Below are positions 7,904 through 16,491 of a stretch of 64,000 nt of DNA, in pieces. Under the pieces are notes generated by a model, which was not told the origin of the DNA, did no database searches, and saw nothing but the letters and a program-made list of their open reading frames with translations. Source of the DNA: CAWHNT01 sp963830775. GTDB lineage: Bacteria; Pseudomonadota; Alphaproteobacteria; Geminicoccales; Geminicoccaceae. The stretch covers positions 62,001-126,000 of the forward strand of contig CAWHNT010000001.1 of assembly GCA_963830775.1 (NCBI GenBank), in the 5' to 3' direction. How positions within the stretch are numbered: position 1 is the first letter of the stretch; every line of letters begins with the position of its first letter. The translations under genes were made by a program, and so were the position numbers.

Positions 7904-10900
7904 CTAGAGCTGCTTGAAGATCGTGTTGGTGAACTCGCCGTCCTGGGCCCGCAGGCGCCAGCCCATGAAGCCGCGCCGCCAGCGGCCGATGCGCTCGTGG
8001 GTGAGGGTGTATGTCTGCGGCGAGTTGCCCACCTGGGTCACGGTGACGGCCAGCGTGCTTCCGATCCGGCGGATCTTCACGTCGTAGGTGTTGCCGACCG
8101 TGAACGGGAAGGTCGCGTCGGAGAGCGGGGTGATCACGGTCGCGGTGGGCGAGAACTCGAACCAGCGCAGCCGCAGGCGGTCGTTGAGGCCGGCATTGCC
8201 CGGGTCCTGCACAGCCCCGCTCAGGCGCAGACCACGGGCGTGGGTGCTGTAGAGCTCATCGGTGGGGTTCACCGTCTGGCTCTGCCAGAACTGGCCGACA
8301 TCCACGTCCGGCAGCAGCTCCCGCGGGTTCTCGTCCGGCACCGGCCCGGAGACCGCACGGGTGGTGTAGGTGCCCTTGTCGATCACCACCGAGCCCGTGA
8401 GCTCCTCGACCACGGACTGGAGCGGCGGCTTGGGGCCGGCACCCTGGTCCCAGCCCACCTGAACCCGGCCCTCGCAGCGCCGGGCGATGCCGCGGGTCGA
8501 GTAGACGATACCCTTCTCGCCTTTTCTGAGCTCGGCCCCCGAGATCGAGCCCGAGCGGAAGGCAACGGCGGACCTCGTGCTGCCGAAGGTCTTGCACTTG
8601 ACGGCGAGATTGTCCTCATCGCTGAGCCCGATCACCGTGTCAAAACCCCAGCAGCACGAGAACTTCACCCGTACACCGTTGCGGCAGTAGACGTTGGCTA
8701 CCGGGCCACCGCTGTCGCCCCCGCCGCGCGCCGTGTGCGCATGGACGGTGACGTCGCCGCCCTTCACCTCCAGATGCTGGTGGGTCTTCCAGTTCTCGGT
8801 GCGATTGTAGCTGGCGACGACGTTGAACCCGCCCGCCGAGTTGGCCGGGCTCTCGCCGATATAGAAGGCCTGGTCCTTGTCGCCCGGAGCGCCGTCGCTT
8901 TGGTCGTGCACCCAGTTGCGGGTGAGCACCGCCCCGAAGGCACTGTTGCTGACCCAGAAGCCGGCCGGGCAGTTGAGGATGTTGTTGCCGTCCGCCTTGG
9001 TCTTGGGGCGATGCAGGCGGATGGCATACTCGCCGGCGGCGACCGCATCGACCTTGCAGCGGCTGACCCGACTGGCGTCGCCGCGCAGGTCGATACCCTT
9101 CTGCAACCAGAGCCTCGCTACCACGCTGCCCGACCCGCTGACGGTCATGCGAGACGTGAAGCGGGCACCGTTGATGGTGCGGCCGTAGAGCAGGATGCCG
9201 CTCTTGTTGATGGTGATGCTGCCGGCGTAGGTGCCATCCTCGACGATGATCTTCGTAACGCCGCTGGAGTGGGCGTTGATCCGGCTCTGGATTTCGGTCG
9301 TGGTCCGGGCGGTGACGGTGTTGGTCGCCTCCGGATACTGGTCCTCCGAGCCCACCGACCATGTGGTGATATCCTGCGGCCAGGCGGCGGTGCCCTCGCC
9401 CAGGGCATCGAAATAAAAGTTGAAGAAGCTGCCGTCGGTGACCGACAGCTTCTGGGTCACCTTGGTCCGCCAGCTGAACTCGAAGTCGCCCTCGACCGGC
9501 GTCTTGCCCCAAAGCGCAACACCGCCCGCCTCGGCGTCGTTGGTGGTGTCTGGCGTGAACATGCGCACGCCACTGGTGAGCTGTGACACGCCGGCGTTCG
9601 CGTGCGCCTTGTGCATCACCCAGTTCTTGCTCCAGTCGGGCGCCAGATCGTAACTGACGGCCGGCACCTGGATTTCGACCGGGGTCGCGTGCGGCCCGAC
9701 CTCGACCCGGGACAGGCGGCGGGCAGTCGGGATGGTCAGCGCCGTGGTCGGTGACTGCACCGTCCCGGTTTCGCGGCTTAGCAGCACCGAGCCCGTGTGG
9801 GCCTCGACCCGCGTGTTGGTGGCCGGAAGCTCGAGCCCGGTAAGGCCGAACCCGATCACCGTGGCACCGGCATTGTTGCCGGCCAGGAGCCAGTCCGTGG
9901 CAGCCGGATCGGTGCCGCTGCTGGGCCAGTCGAGCGCAGTCACGTTGCCCGACATCACCTGGAGAGCCGTGCTGGTGCCGATCAGCCGGTTGCCGAGCAG
10001 CGTGCCGGACCGGTCGAAGGCGCGCAGGCCGAAGCTGCCCTCGATCCAGTTGGCCGCGATCGAGTTCCGCTCCCCGTGCCGGCTGACCAGCCGCGAGCGA
10101 CAGTTCAGGAGCGTGTTGAAGCCGATGTAGTTGTCGGACGACTTGATCGAGATGCACTCGTTCTCAACACCGACATTCTCGAACAGGTTGTACTCGACGC
10201 GCGCCTTCAGGGGCAGGTCGGTGTGCGTCTTCAGCTGGCCGAGCTGGACCGCCTCGGCCGCGTTCTCGACCGCACTGCCGGCAATGTCGTGGATGTAGTT
10301 GTGGTGGATGTAGGTGTTCTGGACGGCTGCCGGATCGGCGAGGTCGGGCTTCACGCTGATGCCACGCTCGCGGAGCGCGAACAGCTCGTTGTAGTCGATC
10401 TCGACGCCGTCACCGCGGCTGACCAGGATGGCGACGCTGGTCGTATTGCTTTGCCGGCAGCGGCTCATGCGGGCGCGGTTGGCGGCGAGTTCCACCGTGG
10501 CACTCTCGAGCGTGAGCCCCCACACCCAGACATCCTCGCCCGTCACCTGGAGGGCGCCGGTGAGCTTGGCCCCGAGCGGGTTGACGGAGCGGATGACGAC
10601 CGGGTCGGTGGGGCTGCCGGGAAGGGCTGCCACGTAGTTGCCGCCGTAGGTGCCGTCGGCCAGGAGGATGTGGTCGCCTTCCTGCGCCGCAGCCAGGGCG
10701 AACGCGAGCTGGCCGGCGCTGCTCACCGGCACCGTCCGCCTGGGGGTGGGCAGGCTCACGTCCAGCTTCTGGACGGCGACCGTGATCCGGCTCGTGGTGC
10801 GCTTGGCACCGGCACCCAGCGTGTAGACGAAGCTGTCGGAGCCCACGAAGCCAATGGTGGGGGTGTAGCGAACCCGGCCGTCGATGATGCTGGCGATGCC

Positions 10901-13180
10901 GCTCGCCGGCTGACCGACGCTCACCAGGGTCGGGGTGGCCTGACCAGCCGCGGTGACGGCGCCAGCGAGCACGTCGACATCGACCCAGGCGTTGACCAGG
11001 GTGGCGATGCGGACCGGCACTGCCACCGGGCTCAGCGTCCGGTCGTCCGATGAGTCCTCGGCACCGAGCCCGAAGAAGCTGTCGGGTGCGGTCTGGTTCG
11101 CATGCTCGGCGGCGAGCCAGCCCTCGCTCAGGCTGTTTGGCCGAATGCGGATCTCGTCCACGAGGCCCTGCCAGCCGCCTGCAGCCGTATCCCTGGAGCC
11201 GGCGCCGAGTGCCAAGGCACCGGTGATCGCGGTGGTCACGTTGCTGCCGGTGCCGATGTCGGTGGTGGCCGCGGTGTCGGCCTTGGCACCGTTCAGGTAA
11301 AGGCCGAGCCGGGAGTCGCCGGCGGACCAGGCCATGGCGAGGCTCTGCCAGCCAGTGCTCTGCAGGCCGCCCTTGGTGGTCAGCGTCATGTCGCCGACGC
11401 TGGTCTTCAGCTTGGCGAAGAAGGCGCCGTCGGCACCGGCTTGGCGGAGCGTAATGCCGCTCGCGGTGTCGTCGAAGGCCCCGCCGTTGATCAGGCCGCG
11501 CTCGCCACCGATCGCGTCCGCCTTGGCCCGTACCTGGACCGTGACCCCGGCGAGGCCGCCCAGCCAGGTAGATGCGTCGGTGCGACCGAGCGTTCCGGCA
11601 CCGGCCAGCCGGATGGCACCGTTGAGGCCGTCGACGTCGTTGGCCAGCGTGCCGGCAGCGGTCAACGTCCTGCCGCCAGGACCCCGGTCGGTAAGCGTGG
11701 GCAGGTGCCAGACGCTCAGGTAATCGGCCCAGACCCCAGCCGGATCGGCCTCGCTCTCGGTCAGGCCGGGCTTGCCGTAGTAGAGGAAGAGGCGGGTATC
11801 GGCCTCGGTCGAGAGCAGCGGGAGCCGGATCCAGGCGGCGAGGCTGCCTGCGGCCGCATCGTAGGCTTCGATCTCGTGCGGCAGCTTGGTGCCGTCCTCC
11901 AGCTCGAAGCGGACGTCGAGCTGGTTGCCGCCGGTGAGGCGTCCCCCGCCGCTCGTGGGCTTGAGGAAGCTCGAGCTGAGCCGGAACCAGAACGGGAAGC
12001 CGGCATGCACGCCGTGGATCAACGCGGCCGGGATCGCCATCCGGCGGCGGAAGCTGTAGCCGTTGGCATAGACCAGAGGCGAGGCGCTGCCGACCTGGAC
12101 CGCGACCCGGGCCGTGGCGGTGCCGCCCCAGCCGTCGTTGACGGTGTAGGTGAACCCGTCCGTGCCGGAGAAGCCGGCTTTCGGCGTGTAGGTGAGGGTC
12201 CGGTCGAGGTTGAGGGCCAGCGTGCCCTGCTGCGGCAGGCCCAAGCCCACGAGCTTCAGCGCGTCGCCGTCCGGATCGTTGTCGTTGGCCAGCATGGTGA
12301 TGGTGGCCGGGGTGTTCACGGGCGTGATCAGCGTGTCGTCCGTGAGCACCGGTGTCTGGTTCGGCCGCTCGACGCGGACGGTCACCCGGCCTTCGGCCGT
12401 GCTCCCCTTGCCGTCACCGATCACGTAGCTGAACTCGTCGGGACCGACGAAGCCCGCATCCGGGGTGTAGGTCACGGTCTGGTTGGCGTTGACCTTGAGC
12501 GTGCCATGCTGCGGCAGGCCAAGGCTGACCAGCGACAGCGGGTCGTTGTCGGGGTCGTTGTCGTTGGCGAGCACGGCCACGGTGGCCGAGGTGCCGACCG
12601 TGGTGGTGACGGCATCGTCCTTCGCCACCGGCGGGCGCCCGGTCCCGGCGACGGTTACGCTGACGCTGGCCTTGGCGGTGGCACCGGTGAGGTCGCTCAC
12701 CGTGTAGGTGAAGCTGTCGCTGCCGGTGAAGCCCTTCTGCGGCGTGTAGCGGAGCCGGTTGTCGGGCTGCACGCTGACACTGCCGTGGGCGGGCGAATCC
12801 AACGCCACGACCAGCAGCGGGCTGCCGTCGGGATCGTTGTCGTTGGCCAGCACGGGAATCGAAACGGGCGTGTTGATGCTGGTCGCCGCCGTGTCGTTGC
12901 CGACCACCGGCCCGCTGTTGGTCCGGGCTACCGTGACCACGACCCGACCCTCGTAGACCGTGTCGACCGCGTCGCGCAGGCTGTAGGTGAACTGGTCGAC
13001 GCCGGTGAACCCGGCCGCCGGCGTGTAGGTAATGGTCGAGTTCGGGTTGACCACGAGGCTGCCCGAGCTTGGCTCGCCGTGGCCGATGAGCGTTCTGCCG
13101 CTGTTGAGCGCCGGCAGGGCAACGAGCACGGACGCCGAGGGCGCAGTCGTGACGAGCAGATCGGGCAGCGGGCTGGCCAA
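7904..13180 (-). CDS. giant secreted-type protein: cadherin-like repeats, DUF2341, LamG-like and PL6-type parallel beta-helix
   Basis: 1758 residues. Residues 1-365 hold four tandem cadherin/Ig-like modules of about 92 residues, each with VLANDNDPDG near the start and TYTPxAGFxGxDxFTY near the end. DUF2341 follows (about 370-475, ending RLFLYYGKPG), then a LamG-like jelly roll (about 490-690) and a fifth Ig-like module. A polysaccharide lyase family 6-like beta-helix starts at about 800 (HILLADGTYGGNY, later ECISIKSSDNYIGFNTLLNC and RLVSRHGERNSIAANWIEGS, matching the Lys- and Arg-bearing catalytic turns of chondroitinase B/alginate lyases). A second beta-helix (about 1290-1500) and a beta-rich tail end the protein. 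No N-terminal signal is seen, so a non-Sec route is possible. The start is a TTG at 13180 with GGAG upstream; no better start is in frame nearby. Likely role: extracellular polysaccharide binding or cleavage. Confidence 0.85.
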   Translation of the reverse strand: MASPLPDLLVTTAPSASVLVALPALNSGRTLIGHGEPSSGSLVVNPNSTITYTPAAGFTGVDQFTYSLRDAVDTVYEGRVVVTVARTNSGPVVGNDTAATSINTPVSIPVLANDNDPDGSPLLVVALDSPAHGSVSVQPDNRLRYTPQKGFTGSDSFTYTVSDLTGATAKASVSVTVAGTGRPPVAKDDAVTTTVGTSATVAVLANDNDPDNDPLSLVSLGLPQHGTLKVNANQTVTYTPDAGFVGPDEFSYVIGDGKGSTAEGRVTVRVERPNQTPVLTDDTLITPVNTPATITMLANDNDPDGDALKLVGLGLPQQGTLALNLDRTLTYTPKAGFSGTDGFTYTVNDGWGGTATARVAVQVGSASPLVYANGYSFRRRMAIPAALIHGVHAGFPFWFRLSSSFLKPTSGGGRLTGGNQLDVRFELEDGTKLPHEIEAYDAAAGSLAAWIRLPLLSTEADTRLFLYYGKPGLTESEADPAGVWADYLSVWHLPTLTDRGPGGRTLTAAGTLANDVDGLNGAIRLAGAGTLGRTDASTWLGGLAGVTVQVRAKADAIGGERGLINGGAFDDTASGITLRQAGADGAFFAKLKTSVGDMTLTTKGGLQSTGWQSLAMAWSAGDSRLGLYLNGAKADTAATTDIGTGSNVTTAITGALALGAGSRDTAAGGWQGLVDEIRIRPNSLSEGWLAAEHANQTAPDSFFGLGAEDSSDDRTLSPVAVPVRIATLVNAWVDVDVLAGAVTAAGQATPTLVSVGQPASGIASIIDGRVRYTPTIGFVGSDSFVYTLGAGAKRTTSRITVAVQKLDVSLPTPRRTVPVSSAGQLAFALAAAQEGDHILLADGTYGGNYVAALPGSPTDPVVIRSVNPLGAKLTGALQVTGEDVWVWGLTLESATVELAANRARMSRCRQSNTTSVAILVSRGDGVEIDYNELFALRERGISVKPDLADPAAVQNTYIHHNYIHDIAGSAVENAAEAVQLGQLKTHTDLPLKARVEYNLFENVGVENECISIKSSDNYIGFNTLLNCRSRLVSRHGERNSIAANWIEGSFGLRAFDRSGTLLGNRLIGTSTALQVMSGNVTALDWPSSGTDPAATDWLLAGNNAGATVIGFGLTGLELPATNTRVEAHTGSVLLSRETGTVQSPTTALTIPTARRLSRVEVGPHATPVEIQVPAVSYDLAPDWSKNWVMHKAHANAGVSQLTSGVRMFTPDTTNDAEAGGVALWGKTPVEGDFEFSWRTKVTQKLSVTDGSFFNFYFDALGEGTAAWPQDITTWSVGSEDQYPEATNTVTARTTTEIQSRINAHSSGVTKIIVEDGTYAGSITINKSGILLYGRTINGARFTSRMTVSGSGSVVARLWLQKGIDLRGDASRVSRCKVDAVAAGEYAIRLHRPKTKADGNNILNCPAGFWVSNSAFGAVLTRNWVHDQSDGAPGDKDQAFYIGESPANSAGGFNVVASYNRTENWKTHQHLEVKGGDVTVHAHTARGGGDSGGPVANVYCRNGVRVKFSCCWGFDTVIGLSDEDNLAVKCKTFGSTRSAVAFRSGSISGAELRKGEKGIVYSTRGIARRCEGRVQVGWDQGAGPKPPLQSVVEELTGSVVIDKGTYTTRAVSGPVPDENPRELLPDVDVGQFWQSQTVNPTDELYSTHARGLRLSGAVQDPGNAGLNDRLRLRWFEFSPTATVITPLSDATFPFTVGNTYDVKIRRIGSTLAVTVTQVGNSPQTYTLTHERIGRWRRGFMGWRLRAQDGEFTNTIFKQL
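12085..13180 (-). repeat. four tandem cadherin-like modules inside the giant protein gene
   Basis: Near-periodic coding repeats of about 275-280 bases. Each encodes a module with LANDNDPDG and YTPxxGFxGxDxFTYxVxD. Codon-level similarity is high between modules 3 and 4 (LGLPQHGTL versus LGLPQQGTL), suggesting recent internal duplication. Such repeats occur in large adhesins exported by type I systems. Confidence 0.75.
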
Positions 13181-13247
13181 GGCGGATCTCCAAAGGAGCA
13201 GGAAGGAGCATGCGACGCGAGTTCGATCCTACCGTAGGTCAGTTTAT

Positions 13248-13262
13248 AGGTCAATAGTCCTA
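13248..13262 (+). repeat. left direct repeat flanking the IS1595-type element
   Basis: AGGTCAATAGTCCTA, repeated exactly at 15430-15444. The copies lie directly outside the terminal inverted repeats, as expected for a target-site duplication. At 14-15 bases it is longer than the 8 bases usual for IS1595. Confidence 0.8.
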
Positions 13263-13271
13263 ATTATTCAG

Positions 13272-13299
13272 TTGACACCACAAGCCCTAGGGCTAGTGT
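13272..13299 (+). promoter_or_regulatory. candidate promoter for the IS1595 transposase
   Basis: TTGACA (13272-13277), a 16-base spacer containing the palindrome CCCTAGGG, then TAGTGT (13294-13299). It begins inside the left inverted repeat and lies about 23 bases upstream of the transposase ATG at 13322. The -10 element matches consensus at four of six positions. Confidence 0.45.
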
Positions 13300-13321
13300 G
13301 CCGGCCATAGGGAGACGCCGA

Positions 13322-14281
13322 ATGAACGCCTTCACCGCCCCTCACTTCCAGACTGCCGAAGCCGCTCGGGCCATGATCGAGAGCATTCGTTGGCCGAATG
13401 GCCCAGTGTGCGGTCACTGCGGCGAGGAGAGTCGGCGCTACAATACCAAGCGTCCCGGTCGCTACCGCTGCGGCAACCCGGACTGCCGGAAGGACTTCAG
13501 TGTCACGACCGGCACCGTCATGGAGTTGAGCCACATCCCGCTAAACAAGTGGATGATGGGCTTCTACCTAATGGGCTCATCGAAGAAGGGCGTTTAGGCC
13601 CACCAGCTCCACCGCTCGCTCGGCATCCGGTATCCGAGCGCATGGTTTATGGCGCATAGCATTCGCGAAGCTATGCGGGCCGGCGGTTTCACCGCTCCGA
13701 CGGGCGGTGAGGGCGGGATCGTTGAGGCCGATGAGACGTACTACGGCAAGATCGAGGAGCGGAAGCCATCACCACGGCGCGGTGACCGTCCCTACACGAA
13801 AGGCGGGAGGTCTGGCCCGTCCGGCAAGCGCCCAATCGTGTCGTTGGTCAAACGCGGCGGCAACGTCCGTTCTTTCCACGTTGGCGTCGCCGACAAGGAC
13901 ACCGTGAACAAGATCGTCACAGAGAACGTGGCTCGCGAAGCCCGGCTGCATACCGATGAGAGCGGGCTCTACGTCGATGCCAAGGACCACGTTGCAGAGC
14001 ACGAGACGGTCAACCATAGTGCCAAGGAGTACGTTAGAGGCGACGTTCACACCAACAGCGCAGAAGGCTACTTCTCACTGTTCAAGCGTGGCATGAAGAG
14101 AATTTATCAGCATTGTCGGGAGAAGCACTTGCGCCGTTACTTGGCTGAATTCGACTTCCGCTACAACCATCGTATCAGGCTCGGGTTCAATGACATCGAC
14201 CGGACCTTCCTTGCCGTGAAGGGTGCCGAAGGCAAGCGGCTCACCTATAAACAACCTCGTGGCGCCAGTGCATCGGTATGA
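13322..14281 (+). pseudogene. IS1595-family transposase with an in-frame amber stop
   Basis: The reading frame is continuous for 320 codons except for TAG at 13595-13597, where KKGV is followed by AHQLHRSLGIRYPSAWFMAH. A single C-to-A change (TCG to TAG) explains it, because the family has a Ser there (KGxSAHQLHR). The N-terminal zinc ribbon (CGHC and CGNPDC) binds DNA. The DDE-type core shows IVEADETYYGK and LHTDESGLY, then VHTNSAEGYFSLFKRGMKR. The enzyme is probably inactive unless the amber codon is suppressed or translation restarts at the ATG at 13649. The start at 13322 follows GGGAGACGCCGA. Confidence 0.85.
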
Positions 14282-14316
14282 GCTGGCTCGGCTCAGGCGA
14301 CTGCTCAAGAAGTGGC

Positions 14317-14493
14317 CTAGGTGGCGGAAGGGTTAGTGGCCGCCTTCCCGTCGCGTTTTGATGGCGGCCGTTGGCGCTGCTTCTCTTTAAGGGGCCTGGG
14401 CGATGTGTTCAGCGCAGCTCGGAGAATGGCATCGAAGCGACGTTGGAACTCTTCCTCGCCGTATGTCTCTTGATCGCTCGCCTTATCCGTCAT
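14317..14493 (-). CDS. small conserved-type protein of the IS1595 element (58 aa)
   Basis: A 58-residue acidic-then-basic protein beginning MTDKASDQETYGEEEFQRRF and ending in a Lys/Arg/Pro-rich tail. Small proteins with a comparable EEFxRRxDAxLRxALNTxPxP pattern are often found beside transposase genes; this comparison is from memory and is not proof. It is convergent with the transposase and downstream of the second passenger gene. Function unknown. ATG at 14493 chosen because the first similar residues begin there; a longer upstream frame has no support. Confidence 0.45.
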   Translation of the reverse strand: MTDKASDQETYGEEEFQRRFDAILRAALNTSPRPLKEKQRQRPPSKRDGKAATNPSAT

Positions 14494-14721
14494 GACGCAC
14501 CCGTTCCGCTTCTCGCGACAGTAGTAGGATTCTTGCCAATCTGGCAAATGGGTGCTAGATACGAAACAGAAAGACGGCCGTAGGCTGCAACCTACGACCG
14601 TCCCCTGGTTGCCCCAGCCACCCACCCCCGTCACCGTCTAGGGTGGCGTCCCGATGTCACGAGTGACGGAGGGGGTAGGTTGGGGTCAGGTCACGTTGTT
14701 TGTATGTGCCACCTCCCGCCG

Positions 14722-15225
14722 TCAGGCTGCGTTGTGGTGCAGCAGGTCGAACCGATCAGTCTCGCGGACCTCGGGTTCGTCACTGCTCTCGATCTCAGAT
14801 GATGGCGCTGGTCCCCATGGGCTGGCGCCATCGTCATTTTCAAGCTCCGCGAGCCCCTTCTGCGTTACTCGGAACACGCCCTGGGCAGGGTTCTCGAAGA
14901 ACTCGCGAGCCTTCCAGTTGTGCATCATCGCGCGGATACGCGGGCGGTCGAAGGGCAGGCCACGCGAGGTGGCAAATTCCTCCAGCTCGTCCAGCGTCAC
15001 ATCCCCTCGGCGCCCTGCCGCAAAGGCATAGAGCGGTCTGGCATCGGCCGGGATACTGCGCGTGCGTTTCGAGCGGGGCGATGCGGCCTCATCCGTTGCG
15101 TTGCTCCGTTGGTGAGCGTCCGCACCGTCGCCGTAAAGAGCGAGCAGAGCACGGAGGTGCTCTGCCTCTTCGTCGATCTGGTATAGCCGCTGCACTATGG
15201 AGCGGCGAAGGTCGTCAATGTTCAT
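14722..15225 (-). CDS. passenger protein of the IS1595 element, coiled coil plus possible winged helix (167 aa)
   Basis: Not recognised as a named family. Residues 1-35 form an amphipathic helix with heptads (IVQRLYQIDEEAEHLRALLA). The middle is a Ser/Arg-rich linker. Residues about 60-130 look like a helix-turn-helix with a wing (DVTLDELEEFATSRGL, then GVFRVTQKGLAELE), and the tail is acidic. A DNA-binding regulator is plausible but inferred. The ATG at 15225 sits seven bases after a good -10 box, so the mRNA may be leaderless. An 8-base inverted repeat brackets the -35 region. Confidence 0.6.
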   Translation of the reverse strand: MNIDDLRRSIVQRLYQIDEEAEHLRALLALYGDGADAHQRSNATDEAASPRSKRTRSIPADARPLYAFAAGRRGDVTLDELEEFATSRGLPFDRPRIRAMMHNWKAREFFENPAQGVFRVTQKGLAELENDDGASPWGPAPSSEIESSDEPEVRETDRFDLLHHNAA

Positions 15226-15232
15226 ACGCGCG

Positions 15233-15261
15233 AGTATCGCGTAGCGGCGTTGCATTGTCAA
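15233..15261 (-). promoter_or_regulatory. sigma70-type promoter of the passenger gene, leaderless
   Basis: On the minus strand TTGACA (15261-15256), a spacer of exactly 17 bases, then GATACT (15238-15233). Seven bases then lead to the ATG at 15225, which puts the expected transcription start at or next to the A of the start codon. Confidence 0.65.
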
Positions 15262-15279
15262 CCAAAGCGTTTGCAACGC
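15247..15279. promoter_or_regulatory. 8-base inverted repeat over the -35 box (candidate operator)
   Basis: GCGTTGCA (15247-15254) and TGCAACGC (15272-15279), perfect arms separated by 17 bases that include the TTGACA box. Placement over the core promoter fits a repressor site, possibly for the passenger protein itself. Confidence 0.5.
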
Positions 15280-15429
15280 TCCATACGCAATAACGTGAGA
15301 CGGGAATCCTGTCACGTTTAGGCCCTTATTCGGTCAGTACGCGGATACATATCCTGCAAAACCAAGCCGTTGCGAGCTGCATGTGGAGCCACGACTAAAT
15401 ATGAGTTTTGTGGTGCGAAATGGATAATC

Positions 15430-15444
15430 AGGTCAATAGTCCTA
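15430..15444 (+). repeat. right direct repeat flanking the IS1595-type element
   Basis: Exact second copy of AGGTCAATAGTCCTA, one base outside the right inverted repeat. See the copy at 13248. Confidence 0.8.
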
Positions 15445-15614
15445 GATATCGGCCAACGTCAGATGCTCTTTCGACAAGCGCGCCATCGTCTCTGTGAGCG
15501 AGCGTGGCGGCTCCGTCCGTTCTGTCCACGTCGGGTGATCATGGCTGGCATGCCACTTGCTTCGTCCGAGCACGGCTCCACCAGGCAGTGAGCCAGGCAT
15601 CTCAGGAGGATGGA

Positions 15615-16400
15615 ATGCACCGCCGGCTTGCCCTTGCTCTTGGTTGTGCCCTCCTGCTGACGCCGGTCGGCGGCCGGATCGCCTGGGCCGACGCGCTTGA
15701 GCAGGTGATGGAGACCAAAAAGCTGCGGGTGGCGGTGCCGCAGGATTTTCCGCCCTTCGGCTCGGTTGGCCTGGATTTGCAGCCGCTGGGCTACGACGTC
15801 GACATGGCACAGCTGCTCGCGGCGAAGATGGGCGTCGAGCTCGAGCTGGTGCCGGTGACCAGCGCCAACCGGATCCCCTATCTGACGACGGGCAAGGTCG
15901 ATCTGATCATCTCGAGCCTGGGGAAGAACCCGGATCGGGAGAAGGTGATCGACTTCTCGACCGCCTACGCCCCGTTCTACAACGGCGTGTTCGGGCCGGC
16001 CGAGATTGCGGTCGGGAAGCCCGAGGACCTGAAGGGCAAGACACTGGGGGTGACGCGGGGGTCGGTCGAGGATCTGGAGCTGAGCAAGCTCGTGCCGGCC
16101 GAGGCGGTGATCAAGCGCTACGAGGACAATAACAGCACGATCTCGGCCTTCCTCTCCGGTCAGGTCGAGCTGATCGCAACCGGGAACGTGGTGGCGGCGG
16201 CGATCCTGGCCCGCAATCCGGCGACGAAGCCGGAGGTGAAGTTCCTGGTCAAGAACTCGCCCTGCTATGTGGGCATGGGCAAGGGCGAGGCGGCGTTGCT
16301 GGAGAAGGTGAACGCCGTGATCGCCGAGGCCAAGGCCAGCGGTGAGCTGTCGACCATTGCGGAGAAGTGGCTGAAGACGCCACTCCCGGCCGATCTCTAG
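15615..16400 (+). CDS. polar amino acid ABC substrate-binding protein
   Basis: 261 residues with a Sec signal (MHRRLALALGCALLLTPVGG, cleavage near AWA). The mature protein is a bacterial extracellular solute-binding family 3 domain: LRVAVPQDFPPFGS, YDVDMAQLLAAKMG, TSANRIPYLTTGKVDLIISS and KGKTLGVTRGSVEDL. These are the cystine/glutamine/ornithine-type landmarks. AGGAGG at 15604-15609 sits at good spacing before the ATG at 15615. It heads an operon with two permeases and an ATPase, but an IS630 element now separates it from them. Confidence 0.93.
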   Translation: MHRRLALALGCALLLTPVGGRIAWADALEQVMETKKLRVAVPQDFPPFGSVGLDLQPLGYDVDMAQLLAAKMGVELELVPVTSANRIPYLTTGKVDLIISSLGKNPDREKVIDFSTAYAPFYNGVFGPAEIAVGKPEDLKGKTLGVTRGSVEDLELSKLVPAEAVIKRYEDNNSTISAFLSGQVELIATGNVVAAAILARNPATKPEVKFLVKNSPCYVGMGKGEAALLEKVNAVIAEAKASGELSTIAEKWLKTPLPADL

Positions 16401-16491
16401 CTGAACCAAGGCCGGGCGCGGCCATGGCCTACGGGTTCGACTTCGCCTCCATCAGCGCCCTACAGCGACGTGCTGGCCCACGGTGTCGTGC

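Larger units (their letters stand above)
13262..15429. mobile_element. IS1595-family element with two passenger genes (about 2.17 kb)
   Basis: Bounded by imperfect terminal inverted repeats at 13263-13283 and 15408-15428 (16 of 21 bases match when one is reverse-complemented; both end in CACCACAA on the inner side). Outside these lie exact direct repeats. Inside are a transposase gene on the plus strand, broken by an amber codon, and two convergent genes on the minus strand that are not transposition genes. Base composition is clearly lower in GC than the flanks, which indicates transfer from elsewhere. Confidence 0.8.

Noticed and set aside
6584..9586. 1000-codon plus-strand open frame
   Set aside because: GC-rich shadow running across two permeases and antisense to the giant protein gene; Arg/His-rich text with no motif.
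12085..13180. CRISPR-like periodicity
   Set aside because: The repeats are about 275 bases, coding and diverged; they encode cadherin-like modules.
11102..13237. 711-codon plus-strand open frame
   Set aside because: Antisense to the cadherin-like repeats; its apparent periodicity comes from those repeats.
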